A stretch of 64,000 nucleotides of DNA from an uncultured Phascolarctobacterium sp. (GTDB taxonomy: Bacteria > Bacillota > Negativicutes > Acidaminococcales > Acidaminococcaceae): the NCBI RefSeq assembly GCF_900753045.1, contig NZ_CAADXO010000012.1:1-64000 (forward strand), given 5' to 3'. Positions 40,476 to 50,149 of the stretch are shown piece after piece. A program made the position numbers and the translations under genes. Numbering within the stretch: the stretch's first letter is position 1; every line of letters starts with the position of its first letter. Under the pieces are notes generated by a model. The model was not told where the DNA came from. It saw only the letters and a program-made list of their open reading frames with translations, and did no database searches.

Positions 40476-41963
40476 ATGAAAAAAATTACAGCCTTGGCAG
40501 CAGCACTTGTTTTGTGCGCTGCACATGCTTCAGCCTATGAAAACAGCTACGCAGGCTACAGCGTTAAGGACGGACAGCCTTACTATAAGCTGGAAGCGAA
40601 GAAGGTTTATGCGTATACCAATATCAGCAGCAAAAAGGTTTATCAGGATGAAGAGGATTTAAAAAATACCGCTGTCAACATCGTTAACTATTACACAGCA
40701 GAGGATATGGAGCAGATTTTGGGCGATAAATTCTCTACTGCTTATTTTGATGCGGAATATGAGAAGCTGGCGCTCTTGGAGCGTTCCCAGCTTAATCCGA
40801 AAACTGTACCTGCGCCGCTGCTGGAGCTTGATAAATATGCCGAGCATGACAGTAACGGCAATCTGACGATTCAGAGCAAGGTGCTGAAGGAAAAGCTGGA
40901 AAAGCTTACGCCTCTTATTAAGACAGGAAAAATTGCCGGCAAAAAAGCGATAACTATTTCTTACCTATATAAACAGGGTGATGTGCTGGTTAAAATTGAT
41001 ACCAGCCTTGTTTCTGCCAACGACAGACTTTATCTGCTGTCTACCGTAAATACGGACCAGGATCTTTACGCACCCAAGAAGGACGAAAAAGATGCTGATA
41101 CCGATGTGGATATTGATGATATCGATACTGACGAAGAAAGCGACGAAAATGACGAAGCAAAGACCGAGTCCAAGGATGCTGCTTCCACAAAGGAAGATAT
41201 GGAAAAGGCTCTGGAGGTTGAGAATGTTTTTGTCCGCGATGTACCGGCAGAAACAATGCAGCGCTTTGATAAAGCACACACTGATCTGCTGAAGGGCTTT
41301 AAGGCTTTTGCTCCGACAAGCACGCCGAAGGCCATCAGCTTTACTGATACTGCAGTCGGCAAAAGTGTGCAACTGCCGGATGACTGGTTCTACGGCCAGT
41401 TGAATCTCAAATACAAGGATAAGGGCACCTTTTACCTGACTTTGGCTTCTTCGATGAAGGAAATGCAGGAGGTTGCCGCTAATACTGATTATGACAGCAT
41501 TTATTCCGTATTATCTATTCCGCAGGCTGACCCCGAATACCAGAAGAAGGTTACGGAGCTTTACAGCAGCGGTGCGCGTAATGTTCTGGAGCATTGGAAT
41601 CATCTGCTGATTACTGCCAGTGTTGACAACATTACCGACGCTGAAATCAAGGAGCTTCTTTCAACGCCTGTTGCCAACAGACTTGCTGTCGAGAGCTTTA
41701 TCTCCGAAGGTCTGCAGCGCATGAAAGGCTTTAGCAACGAATACTTTGCTTTGAAGGATTATAAGACAAATTTTGACTTCACTCAAGAAAAAGCGCTCAT
41801 CGACATCAGCGCTGATACCGATTTGCTGAAGGATTTTGCTTATAACAACAAAATTTTGCTGAGCTGCAACCAAAAAGCTGCTACAGCGATGCTTTTTATC
41901 AAAAAAACCGACGTTGAGACAGAAAAAAGCCTTGAACAGCAAGTAAACGAATGGCACTTTTAA
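40476..41963 (+). CDS. Secreted hypothetical protein with acidic insert, 495 aa
   Basis: Not recognised. Residues 1-20 are a clear signal peptide (MKKITALAAALVLCAAHASA). Residues about 205-245 are an Asp/Glu-rich low-complexity linker between two globular parts of roughly 180 and 250 residues. No catalytic motif was found. No membrane anchor after the signal, so probably exported to the periplasm. Strong AAGGATGGTGAG ribosome site; 35 bp after pduL, but with no evident functional link. Confidence 0.8.
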   Translation: MKKITALAAALVLCAAHASAYENSYAGYSVKDGQPYYKLEAKKVYAYTNISSKKVYQDEEDLKNTAVNIVNYYTAEDMEQILGDKFSTAYFDAEYEKLALLERSQLNPKTVPAPLLELDKYAEHDSNGNLTIQSKVLKEKLEKLTPLIKTGKIAGKKAITISYLYKQGDVLVKIDTSLVSANDRLYLLSTVNTDQDLYAPKKDEKDADTDVDIDDIDTDEESDENDEAKTESKDAASTKEDMEKALEVENVFVRDVPAETMQRFDKAHTDLLKGFKAFAPTSTPKAISFTDTAVGKSVQLPDDWFYGQLNLKYKDKGTFYLTLASSMKEMQEVAANTDYDSIYSVLSIPQADPEYQKKVTELYSSGARNVLEHWNHLLITASVDNITDAEIKELLSTPVANRLAVESFISEGLQRMKGFSNEYFALKDYKTNFDFTQEKALIDISADTDLLKDFAYNNKILLSCNQKAATAMLFIKKTDVETEKSLEQQVNEWHF

Positions 41964-42232
41964 TTACACAGGTGCAATGAATTGCAGTGCATGAAAATCT
42001 CACGTTTGAGAAAAGGAAAATTTAACATAATATACATTATCGGACGTAAAATATTATTTTGCAGTCTCTGCGCTAAAAAGGCAGCATTATAGATATAGTT
42101 ATTTCCCGACTGAGGAAAATGCTGAAAAAAGCGTCAGATTATGATAATTTTTCGCTTTTTGCTCCTCCCCCGAAGGTTTTAAGAAGCTTTTAGCGTTTTT
42201 TATGTTAAATTAGCCACCGTGCGCACTGCTGT

Positions 42233-42261
42233 TTGACGAAATTACTTTTATCTGTTATAAT
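42233..42261 (+). promoter_or_regulatory. lexA promoter
   Basis: TTGACG (42233-42238), a 17-bp spacer and TATAAT (42256-42261), 42 bp upstream of the start. I see no Gram-positive LexA box (GAAC-N4-GTTC) in or near it. The rest of the 339-bp gap from 41964 shows no gene or clear signal. Confidence 0.82.
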
Positions 42262-42302
42262 TTGTATAAGGTAACTATAAACACATGATTGGAGGGTCTA
42301 AA

Positions 42303-42968
42303 ATGGGAAGAAGAAAAGCACTCCCGCCGGACTTTGATGGCAACTATACCGAAGATATGTTGTCTGAACGCCAACGTAACATTTTGAAATTCGTCCGTAC
42401 TTTTATTAATCATAAGGGTTATCCGCCTGCTGTACGCGAAATCGGTGCAGCAGTAGGTTTATCCTCCAGTGCTAGCGTGCATAATCATCTGAAGAAGCTG
42501 CAGGAGTATGGTTTCATTCAGCGTGATGCTGCCAAACCGCGTGCTCTGGAGCTGATGAGCGAGAGCGATGCCTGGAGAAACAAACTCCTTGTTCCGGTAC
42601 CGCTGGTTGGCAAGGTTACTGCAGGTGTTCCTATTCTTGCTGTCGAGAACATTGAAGAGACCTATCCTATTCCTCGCGACCTGATTGGCTGCGACGATGA
42701 TGTTTTCATGCTTTCCGTATGCGGTGACAGCATGATTAACGCAGGTATTCTGGATCATGACTACATTATTGCACGTAAGCAGAATTTTGCTAATAACGGC
42801 GATATTGTCGTTGCCCTGATTGACGGCGAGGAAACCACCGTTAAGCGTTACTTCCGCGAGCTGCGCAGTGTGCGCCTGCAGCCGGAAAACGATAAGTACG
42901 AGCCGATTGTTGGTTCTGACAACATTAAGGTGCTTGGCAAGGTTATTTCTGTATTCCGCATGCTCTAA
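42303..42968 (+). CDS. lexA: SOS repressor LexA
   Basis: 221 aa from ATG 42303, 6 bp behind GGAGGG. N-terminal winged helix (LSERQRNILKFVRTFINHKGYPPAVREIGAAVGLSSSASVHNHL), the Ala-Gly cleavage site in KVTAGVPILA near residue 105, the catalytic Ser in CGDSMINAGI near 142 and Lys in EETTVKRYF near 180. Repressor of DNA-damage genes with RecA-stimulated self-cleavage. An N-terminal extension of about 20 residues precedes the usual start. Confidence 0.94.
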   Translation: MGRRKALPPDFDGNYTEDMLSERQRNILKFVRTFINHKGYPPAVREIGAAVGLSSSASVHNHLKKLQEYGFIQRDAAKPRALELMSESDAWRNKLLVPVPLVGKVTAGVPILAVENIEETYPIPRDLIGCDDDVFMLSVCGDSMINAGILDHDYIIARKQNFANNGDIVVALIDGEETTVKRYFRELRSVRLQPENDKYEPIVGSDNIKVLGKVISVFRML

Positions 42969-43024
42969 TAGCTTGACTGTAAAATGCATGTAAAATGATG
43001 TCACTTTAGCGTCATATATGAAAA

Positions 43025-43052
43025 ACAGCTCTTTACAGAGCTGTTTTTTTGT
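43025..43052 (+). terminator. lexA terminator
   Basis: ACAGCTCT (43025-43032) and AGAGCTGT (43037-43044) with a TTAC loop, followed by seven or more T residues. Confidence 0.88.
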
Positions 43053-43106
43053 TATATATTATAGTTATGAATATGTGTAAACGATTTTTACAAGGAGATG
43101 ACGCTT

Positions 43107-44042
43107 ATGTTACATCCATCTACTGATATTATCATGAACGCCCAGCAATTCTTTGCTGCGGACCAGAGCGAGGCGAATCTGGTTAAGCTGCTGCATGCAG
43201 TCAGCATTGTGCTGCAGGAAGGTGCCGAGGTGCTCATTCCTACTGCTGCCGATGCGCCGGAGGGCCAGCTGCTGCTGCAGACGCAGACTACGGAAAGCGG
43301 CCTGGAATATATGACTGCTTTCAGCAGCAAGGAGGCCTACGAGCAGGGCGAGCCTTGCAACGTTATCAGCCGTCCTTTGGTCAACTATTTTGAAGCTATC
43401 CTGCAAATGGATGGCATTGCGGGTATTATCTTTAACCCTGCTTCCCCCGCTCCCTTCAATATCCAAAACCAGATGATCAAAGAGCTGCTGGATGATGCCA
43501 AGAAGAACAAGCAGCAGAACGCTATTTCCGTTTGGCGCGGTGATATAACTACGCTGGACTGCGACGCGATTGTCAATGCTGCCAACAGCACGCTTTTAGG
43601 CGGCGGTGGCGTTGATGGTGCTATTCACAGCGCTGCAGGACCGCAGCTTTTGGAGGAATGCAAAACCTTAGGCGGCTGCACAACCGGTGCTGCTAAGATT
43701 ACCTATGGCTATAACCTGCCTGCAAGCTACATTATTCATACAGTAGGCCCTATTTATAACGGTAAGGTTGAACAAAGACTGGAGCTGGCCGACTGCTACA
43801 AGAACAGCCTGGACCTGGCGCGCAAGCATCATCTGCACAGCATTGCTTTCCCGGCGATTTCTACCGGTGTTTATGCTTATCCTGTGGATGAGGCTGCCCG
43901 TATCGCTCTTTTGACCTGCACCGAATGGATTAACGCCAACGCTGACTATGGCATGAGTGTTGTGCTGACCTGCTTCAACAGCGGCGTTTATAACGCTTAT
44001 CAGGAGCTTGTTAAAAAGGCGCAAAGCGGCGAGCTGGACTAA
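43107..44042 (+). CDS. SseB-like / macrodomain fusion protein
   Basis: 311 aa from ATG 43107, 9 bp behind AAGGAG. Residues 1 to about 135 resemble an SseB N-terminal domain (VLIPTAAD..., TAFSSKEAYEQGE, MDGIAGIIFNPAS). Residues about 140-311 are a macrodomain: WRGDITTLDCDAIVNAANSTLLGGGGVDGAIHSAAGP, then HTVGPIY and FPAISTGVYAYPVDEAA, the ADP-ribose-binding loops of the MacroD type. Likely removes ADP-ribose or O-acetyl-ADP-ribose. The SseB assignment is less certain. Confidence 0.85.
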   Translation: MLHPSTDIIMNAQQFFAADQSEANLVKLLHAVSIVLQEGAEVLIPTAADAPEGQLLLQTQTTESGLEYMTAFSSKEAYEQGEPCNVISRPLVNYFEAILQMDGIAGIIFNPASPAPFNIQNQMIKELLDDAKKNKQQNAISVWRGDITTLDCDAIVNAANSTLLGGGGVDGAIHSAAGPQLLEECKTLGGCTTGAAKITYGYNLPASYIIHTVGPIYNGKVEQRLELADCYKNSLDLARKHHLHSIAFPAISTGVYAYPVDEAARIALLTCTEWINANADYGMSVVLTCFNSGVYNAYQELVKKAQSGELD

Positions 44043-44066
44043 TTTAACAGTGCTTTTATGTACGAC

Positions 44067-44104
44067 AAAACCCGTGACTTCTTTCGGAGGTCACGGGTTT
44101 TTCT
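44067..44104. terminator. Bidirectional terminator between macrodomain and M16 genes
   Basis: AAAACCCGTGAC (44067-44078) pairs with GTCACGGGTTTT (44090-44101). T-runs on both strands serve the two convergent genes. Confidence 0.9.
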
Positions 44105-44136
44105 TAGCTTTGGCGTAAGCTTAACAGCGTACAGAT

Positions 44137-47058
44137 TTACGCATTGATGATATTGTTGAACAAAGATTTATTGGCTTCGATAGGCTGCTTGCCGCCGACT
44201 ACGCAGATCAGGCCGTCGCTGAGCATGTCCTCTACTACCTTAGCCAGTGCTTGCAGGTCTGCATTGCTTACCTGCAGGATTTCGTTGCGGATGCGCTGGC
44301 GCAGCTCTACGGGAACGTGCTTCAGATATTGCGCGGTAGCCTTGTCAAGACGCATGCTGTTGGTCAGGGGCTTATCCATCGTGCTGATGGTACCGATAAC
44401 GTACTTGTTCAGCTCGCGTTCGGGGAATTCTTCGTTTCTCAGCCATTCTGCCAGACCTTGGTAAGCCTCCAGAGTTTTCGGCAGCTGCGGGTCGCGGTAG
44501 GATGCAAACACGCCTACGCCGTTCAGCTCAAAGCGTGCGGTAACGCCGTAAGCGCCGCCCTGAATACGGATTTTGGTCCAGAGATATTCGTAGCTCAGAA
44601 TGGTTTCCAGTACAGCCATAGCGCCCACGTATTTGTGACCGTGCTTAGCAAAGTTGCCGCCTGCAGCAACGTATTGCACCTTGCCTGCGGTAGCAATAGC
44701 CTCGTTGACAGTGCCTACGGGCAGAACCTCAGCCTTCTCTCCTGCTTCGGCATCAGACAGCTTGCTGATGAAATCAAGGCACTGCTGTCTTACTGCTGCC
44801 TGCTCTTTTACGTCACAGCTGTAGCTGAGCAGGAAACGATTCTTTTGGAAGAAGCGTTTGATTAACTGTCGCAATTGCTCCAGTACCTGCGGTGCCAGCT
44901 CGTCGAAGTTGTCGGTCAGCTTTTTGAGGAACTGGTAATAGCTGAATTCATCCTGCTCGTTGACGCGTGCGCCGGCAGAGCAATAAGAGAACAGTCTGGT
45001 GATAGCAACTGTCTGACCGCGATTGAAGAAGTTGTCGTCCCAATCGGTTTTCAGCTCGGACACCAGCTCGCGGAAGCGGTCCAGATCGTCCATCTTGCTT
45101 TCCAAAGCAATAGCCTGCAGGATGTCCAGCATTTTCGGCAGGTTATCGGTAAGGCATTTTCCTTTGGTGGAAAAGTAAATTTTATAATCGTCCGTAGATT
45201 CTGCTTCGGTGAAGGCGCGTACAGCGAACGCAATACCACCGGTATACATGATGGCGTTGGTTGCCAGCTCCTGATAGCTGTAGCGCTCGGTGTTGAACTT
45301 GCCCATGATATCGGTGAGCAGATAGCACAGAGGCAACTTGTCAGCTTCCATGTCGGTGATATCAAAATAGAAGCTGGTATAAGCGATTTTATTGGTGTTG
45401 CGCGGAAGATACAGCAGATGGCTTGCGCCCAGCTCTTCCTCCTGCGTTTCAATCTTCTCTACCTCCTGTCTGATGTCGCTGCGTTTCAGTACAGGGATGG
45501 TGGCACGTGCTTCCTCACTGTCGGGAGTAGCCTGCAGGCGGTGCAGCTCGGCGCATTCGTCGATATGCTGCTGCAGCTCCTCCCGGCTCATCTGTGCTTT
45601 GATAGCGCTCATCTTGGCAGCAGCGGCCTCCTGGTCTGCCTCCTCCTTGCCGGGCTGCGGCAGCAGGGTTACCAGCACCTTATGGGTGTTGTCCAGCAGG
45701 TAATTTTCAATGATGCTTTCGTAATAATTGGTTTTCAGGCCCTCGCGCAGAGCTGCCAGATATTTGTTGTAGCACAGGCCTTCAATCGGATTGCCGTCGT
45801 ACAGCCAGTTATCCATAACGCCGATGCCCAAAATCAGTCCCTTGGGATAGCCGCCGAAATCTGCCTCGCGCAACTTGAATTCCATAGAGTTGATGTTGGC
45901 CTCCAGCAGCTTTTTGTCAATGCCGTTGATGGTGATGTCCTGCAGTGTTTTATAGATAACACTGATAAATTTATCGCGCAGATCTTTCTCGCTGCCGCTG
46001 GCACGAATAGAAAATACCGGCTGATACATGCTGGAGGTGTAGCCGCCGTTGATAATCTGGCCTACACCTGCGTCCATCAGCGCACGGCGCAGTGCGGAGG
46101 ATTCGCTGTCCAGCAGAGTGCTTTTCAGCAGGCTCAGCGCCATGCTGGTCTGCAGGTCGGTTGCCTTGCCTGTTACGATAGAAAGCTCGTGATATGTTTT
46201 GGCAGTGCAGTCCTCCTCTGCCCCAACCGGATAATATGCTTCGATATCCGCAGTACGCAGCAAGGGCTGCTGCTCTGCGATGGCGGAATCAACAGTACCG
46301 GTCTTTTCGAAGCTGCTCAGATATTCGCTGTCGAGATATTCCAAAGTAGCGTCGATATCCATATCGCCGTATAAATAGATATAGCTGTTTTCCGGGCTGT
46401 AATAGGTTTTGTGGAACTGCTCGAATTTTTCCTGAGTCAGCTGCGGAATAGCGTCCGGATAGCCGCCGGATTCAAAACGGTAGCAGTTATCGGGGAACAG
46501 CGCCTTCAGTGCTTCGTTTTCCAGATAAGCGTCCGGCGAAGAATATACGCCCTTCATTTCGTTATAAACAACGCCGTTGTAGCTCAGCTCGCCGTCAAGG
46601 CTGTCCAGATTATAATGCCAGCCCTCTTGACGCAGGGTGTATTTGTTCTGATAGAAGGAAGGATAGAACACAGCGTCCAGATATACGTCCATCAGGTTAT
46701 GGAAGTCCTTATCGTTGCGGCTGGCAACGGGATACATGGTCTTATCCGAGAAGGTCATAGCGTTCAAAAAGGTGTTCAGAGAACCCTTGACGAGGTCTAC
46801 GAAGGGCTCCTTTAAGGGATATTTGCGGGAGCCGCAGAGAGAGGAATGCTCCAGAATATGTGCCACACCTGTATCATCTGCAGGCGGAGTTCTGAAGGAA
46901 ATAGAAAAAACCTTGTTATCGTCATCGTTAGCAAGGTACAAAAGGCGTGCGCCGCTCTTGATATGCTCCATGATATATGCCTGGGAGCTGATTTCATCTA
47001 CAAATTGTGCTTGTAAAACCTTAAAGCCGTGGTATACGGCATTTATTGCTAAAGTCAT
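44137..47058 (-). CDS. M16 family metallopeptidase (PreP/M16C-like)
   Basis: 973 aa, the length of single-chain presequence-protease-type M16C enzymes. The inverted zinc motif HILEHSSLCG (HxxEH) is near residue 67, with the distal Glu expected near residue 147 in VVYNEMKGVYSSPDAYLENE. Four M16 half-domains with an M16C-associated middle region. It degrades peptides in a closing chamber, probably in the cytoplasm, as no signal peptide is seen. Monocistronic, with AGGAGG upstream. Confidence 0.93.
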   Translation of the reverse strand: MTLAINAVYHGFKVLQAQFVDEISSQAYIMEHIKSGARLLYLANDDDNKVFSISFRTPPADDTGVAHILEHSSLCGSRKYPLKEPFVDLVKGSLNTFLNAMTFSDKTMYPVASRNDKDFHNLMDVYLDAVFYPSFYQNKYTLRQEGWHYNLDSLDGELSYNGVVYNEMKGVYSSPDAYLENEALKALFPDNCYRFESGGYPDAIPQLTQEKFEQFHKTYYSPENSYIYLYGDMDIDATLEYLDSEYLSSFEKTGTVDSAIAEQQPLLRTADIEAYYPVGAEEDCTAKTYHELSIVTGKATDLQTSMALSLLKSTLLDSESSALRRALMDAGVGQIINGGYTSSMYQPVFSIRASGSEKDLRDKFISVIYKTLQDITINGIDKKLLEANINSMEFKLREADFGGYPKGLILGIGVMDNWLYDGNPIEGLCYNKYLAALREGLKTNYYESIIENYLLDNTHKVLVTLLPQPGKEEADQEAAAAKMSAIKAQMSREELQQHIDECAELHRLQATPDSEEARATIPVLKRSDIRQEVEKIETQEEELGASHLLYLPRNTNKIAYTSFYFDITDMEADKLPLCYLLTDIMGKFNTERYSYQELATNAIMYTGGIAFAVRAFTEAESTDDYKIYFSTKGKCLTDNLPKMLDILQAIALESKMDDLDRFRELVSELKTDWDDNFFNRGQTVAITRLFSYCSAGARVNEQDEFSYYQFLKKLTDNFDELAPQVLEQLRQLIKRFFQKNRFLLSYSCDVKEQAAVRQQCLDFISKLSDAEAGEKAEVLPVGTVNEAIATAGKVQYVAAGGNFAKHGHKYVGAMAVLETILSYEYLWTKIRIQGGAYGVTARFELNGVGVFASYRDPQLPKTLEAYQGLAEWLRNEEFPERELNKYVIGTISTMDKPLTNSMRLDKATAQYLKHVPVELRQRIRNEILQVSNADLQALAKVVEDMLSDGLICVVGGKQPIEANKSLFNNIINA

Positions 47059-47231
47059 TGTTGCCTCCTAAAAATTTACACTATGGTATTTATTATAGCA
47101 TATTTCAAAAGCTATTGTCTGAAAATCTTGTAAAAACAGTTAGCTGTTTCTAAAAAAGATTATCTCCTTGCCAAAAGCGCTGTTCTTGCCTATAATAATT
47201 AGTAGAATAGGCAGACCTGGAGGGAATATTG

Positions 47232-47495
47232 ATGGAAGAAGCACGCTTTACACTGCGCATTCACCCTATTATTATGAATAAGATGAAGCATTTGGCAAAG
47301 ATAAATGGCCGTTCGGTCAATAAGGAAATCGAACAGATTTTGAAATGGGTTATTGATGATTACGAGCGCCAATACGGAAAAATTGAGCTAACCAAGGCGG
47401 AAATGCCGGGCTTCAGCACAGGCGCGACGGTTAAGGAAGCGCCGGAACAGCCTATGGAAATGCTCTTTGGTTTGGATAATAAGAATAAAAAATAA
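47232..47495 (+). CDS. Arc-type ribbon-helix-helix DNA-binding protein
   Basis: 87 aa, from ATG 7 bp behind GGAGGG. Residues 3-50 form a ribbon-helix-helix: ARFTLRIHPIIMNKMKHLAKINGRSVNKEIEQILKWVI, as in Arc/MetJ family regulators. The C-terminal tail is unstructured. No toxin gene adjoins it, so a solitary regulator is likelier than an antitoxin. Confidence 0.8.
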   Translation: MEEARFTLRIHPIIMNKMKHLAKINGRSVNKEIEQILKWVIDDYERQYGKIELTKAEMPGFSTGATVKEAPEQPMEMLFGLDNKNKK

Positions 47496-47531
47496 TATGC
47501 AGGTTCCCCTGCTCTACGCTATACAATAATT

Positions 47532-47566
47532 AAGGCACTACTGCGCTCACAGTAGTGCCTTTAGTG
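47532..47566. terminator. Bidirectional terminator between Arc-type and BASS genes
   Basis: A perfect 12-bp stem (AAGGCACTACTG, 47532-47543, with CAGTAGTGCCTT, 47550-47561) and a 6-nt loop, between convergent genes. Confidence 0.88.
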
Positions 47567-47573
47567 TTTTTGC

Positions 47574-48569
47574 TTATTTTGCTATTGCATGTTCCTTAAG
47601 CTCAAGCTTTTGCTTTTCTTCTACATCTTTAATGCGGCAGCTGGCGAAAATAGAACCGGAAACGTTATGCCATACGCTGAAGATAGCGCCTGGAAGCGTA
47701 GCCAGCGGATTAGCAGCGAAGTTTGCGGTTGCCAGTGCAAGCGCCAGACCGCTGTTCTGCATTGCAACTTCGATAGCAATAGATGTTTCCTTAGCGTAGG
47801 ATACCTTCATCAGACGCGCCATGCCCAGGCCCAGAGCCATACCGATGCCGTTGTGCAGGACAACAGCCAGCATTACGATCAGACCGCAGCTCATCAGCTT
47901 AGCAGCGTTAACCGCAACGATACCATCGATAATGGTTACAATCGCTACAACAGAAACCAGCGGCAGAATACCGCCCAGCTTGACAATGGTATCGTGGAAA
48001 AGGCTGTTTAAGATGATACCTGCAAGCACAGGCAGCAGCACAATCTTCACTACGGAAAGCACCATAGCCATAAAGCTTACCTCAACCCAGGAGCCTGCCA
48101 GCAGGTACACCAGCACAGGTGTTACCAGCGGTGCAATCAAGGTCGAAGTGATGGTCATGCCCACGGATAAGGGAACGTCACCCTTAGCGATGTAGGCAAT
48201 AACGTTGCTGGCAGTACCGCCGGGGCAGCAGCCCACGAGGATAACGCCCAGAGCGATATCAGTATCAAGATTCATCACTACAGCCAAAAGATAGGCTGAC
48301 AGGGGCATAATGGTGTATTGCAGGATACAGCCGGAAATAACCTCCTTAGGTCGGGAAAAGACGATTTGGAAGTCCTCGCGCTTAATGGTCAGGCCCATGC
48401 CGAACATTGCCGTGCCCAGGAAGAGAGCGGTATACTGCGGAATCCACATGAATTCCTGCGGATGGGTGAAAGCAACCGCAGAGGTGATTAAAATCACGAC
48501 GGCGATGTACTTGGATAAAAATCCGCTTACCTTGCCAATGATGTTTAAAACGCTGTTTTGCTCGTTCAT
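47574..48569 (-). CDS. Bile acid:sodium symporter family (BASS) transporter
   Basis: 331 aa integral membrane protein with about nine or ten segments. BASS markers: FGMGLTIKREDF near residue 56, GCCPGGTASNVIAYIAKGDVPLSVGMT near 112 and the late EVAMQNSGLALALA region. Substrates in this family range from bile acids to pantoate and other organic acids; none can be assigned. It lies downstream of a small XRE regulator on the same strand, which may control it. Confidence 0.9.
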   Translation of the reverse strand: MNEQNSVLNIIGKVSGFLSKYIAVVILITSAVAFTHPQEFMWIPQYTALFLGTAMFGMGLTIKREDFQIVFSRPKEVISGCILQYTIMPLSAYLLAVVMNLDTDIALGVILVGCCPGGTASNVIAYIAKGDVPLSVGMTITSTLIAPLVTPVLVYLLAGSWVEVSFMAMVLSVVKIVLLPVLAGIILNSLFHDTIVKLGGILPLVSVVAIVTIIDGIVAVNAAKLMSCGLIVMLAVVLHNGIGMALGLGMARLMKVSYAKETSIAIEVAMQNSGLALALATANFAANPLATLPGAIFSVWHNVSGSIFASCRIKDVEEKQKLELKEHAIAK

Positions 48570-48694
48570 ATTAAATTGCCTCCTTACATGTATGCTGCCC
48601 TGGGGCAGTCACGCTGTTAATTGCCTCGAGCAGAAGCAATTACATGGGTATTGTACCACAAAAAGGAGGAAAAATCCATGCCCGGTTTAAAGTA

Positions 48695-48910
48695 TCAGCA
48701 GGCCTCCAGCAGGTGCGACACCTTCACCTGCAGCTTGTCGGCGATGCGGAATACCAGATCCATACTCGGGCGCGCGCTGCCGTGCTCGATTTTGCTCAAA
48801 TACTGCGGAGTAATGCCTATCTCCTCTGCGAGCATCCCCTGCCCCAGCTCCTGCATGATTCTGTAATAACGTATTTTTCTGCCCATTTCTACATACTTTT
48901 CGCAATACAT
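48695..48910 (-). CDS. XRE-type helix-turn-helix regulator
   Basis: 71 aa, essentially one HTH_3 domain: IRYYRIMQELGQGMLAEEIGITPQYLSKIEHGSARPSMDLVFRIADKLQV. Small Cro/CI-like DNA-binding protein. 125 bp upstream of the BASS transporter on the same strand. A start eight codons later (MGRKIRYY) is possible. Confidence 0.85.
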   Translation of the reverse strand: MYCEKYVEMGRKIRYYRIMQELGQGMLAEEIGITPQYLSKIEHGSARPSMDLVFRIADKLQVKVSHLLEAC

Positions 48911-49097
48911 ATATCATCCACTCCTCTACTTCTTACTGATTATAGCTTACAGTATTTCCGGCATTTCTTCATGTAAAAAAAGGTGCGAAGACTGCCTTGA
49001 TACCGCTTGCCAAAGTAAATGCGGGCACATTACTGAAAAACGTGCCGGCAATCAGTGTTGTTTTGCATTATGCCTTAGCATAATCTTATTATAAAAA

Positions 49098-49128
49098 ATA
49101 GGATAGCCAGAGATTGGCTATCCTAAAA
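49098..49128. terminator. Terminator of the WYL regulator gene
   Basis: AGGATAGCCA and TGGCTATCCT (perfect 10-bp stem, GAGAT loop) around 49100-49124, with T-runs on both sides; ATTTTTTATAA follows on the minus strand. The gap 48911-49177 otherwise holds only a weak GTGCCGGCA/TGCGGGCAC-type hairpin. Confidence 0.85.
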
Positions 49129-49177
49129 AATTTTTTGAGAAATTTTTAGATATTTTTTGCGAAAATGAATTTTGCGC

Positions 49178-50149
49178 TTAATTTACCGGTATCTCCTGTC
49201 TGGAAATAACCTCAATCAGCTCGCCCTGGCTTTTCAGCCAGATATCAATACCCTTGCCGAAAACCTCCGCTTCGATAAGCGTACCGTTTTCGCCCTCTTC
49301 TACTACCTTGGCGGTAGGCAGACGGTCAAGGATATACTCGTAGCTGCTGCCCTTAAACAGGAAGCGCAGGCGCTGCAGATGCCCGCCGTACATAAACTGG
49401 ATGCGCTTGCGGAATTCGCCCTCCTCAAAGCGTTTGGAATACGGAACGGCAAAATGCGTTTCGGTGACGGTAAAGCTGTTGATTCTGTCGATGCGGTAGA
49501 TAGTCGGGAAGGGATCGTTTTCTATCTCGAATTTGAGCTCCTCCTTCTCCTTGGGCACAATGAAGCCTGCCAGATAAAAGTAGAATTCGGAGAACATGAT
49601 GCCTACGGGCTGCAGACTGCGCTGCACCAGCACACCGTCGGTACGGCGGTAGTTGATGATTATCTCCAGATGCTCATGCACAGCGCCGCTGATCTCCCAC
49701 ATTTTCTTCAGAAACTTATCTTTGTGCTGCGGTTCTACATAAAGCAGCTTTTCGTTGCCTATAAGCTCGCTCACGCGCTGCTGCTCGGTTTTGGGAATAC
49801 AGCAGTCAATCAGCTTATCAAGAATCGGATACAGCTCCTTTTTGGTGAACGCCCTGCTCTCTAGCAGTATTTTGAGCGTGGCGAAAACCTCCTCATTGGA
49901 CAGCAGATTGCGTGATGGCGGTACAAGCTGGTAAGCGCCGAGCTTCTGGTTGTAGACCAAATCCTGCACCAGGCCTGATGCTTCATTCTGCTCATGTAAA
50001 AAGGACCGCAGGTCTTCTATGTCGCGCTGAATAGAGCGTAAGGAGCAGCCGAAGCGTTGGGCCTCCTCCTTCTTGTAGAGCATTTTGCCGTCTACCAGGC
50101 GCGAATACATATAGAGCAAACGATCCTTTGCGATGCGTAAATCTGTCAT
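49178..50149 (-). CDS. WYL domain transcriptional regulator
   Basis: 323 aa from ATG 50149, behind GGGAGGA. N-terminal HTH_11-type helix-turn-helix (KDRLLYMYSRLVDGKMLYKKEEAQRFGCSLRSIQRDIEDLRSFL). The central WYL-type beta domain spans roughly residues 150-240 (IINYRRTDGVLVQRSLQPVGIMFSEFYFYLAGF), with a C-terminal WCX-like extension. Such proteins bind ligands or nucleic acids and control stress or defence genes. The target is unknown; no obvious partner is adjacent. Confidence 0.88.
   Translation of the reverse strand: MTDLRIAKDRLLYMYSRLVDGKMLYKKEEAQRFGCSLRSIQRDIEDLRSFLHEQNEASGLVQDLVYNQKLGAYQLVPPSRNLLSNEEVFATLKILLESRAFTKKELYPILDKLIDCCIPKTEQQRVSELIGNEKLLYVEPQHKDKFLKKMWEISGAVHEHLEIIINYRRTDGVLVQRSLQPVGIMFSEFYFYLAGFIVPKEKEELKFEIENDPFPTIYRIDRINSFTVTETHFAVPYSKRFEEGEFRKRIQFMYGGHLQRLRFLFKGSSYEYILDRLPTAKVVEEGENGTLIEAEVFGKGIDIWLKSQGELIEVISRQEIPVN

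Noticed and set aside
44875..46374. 499-aa open frame antisense to the M16 peptidase
   Set aside because: Fully opposite a well-supported peptidase gene. Long antisense frames arise here from codon bias.
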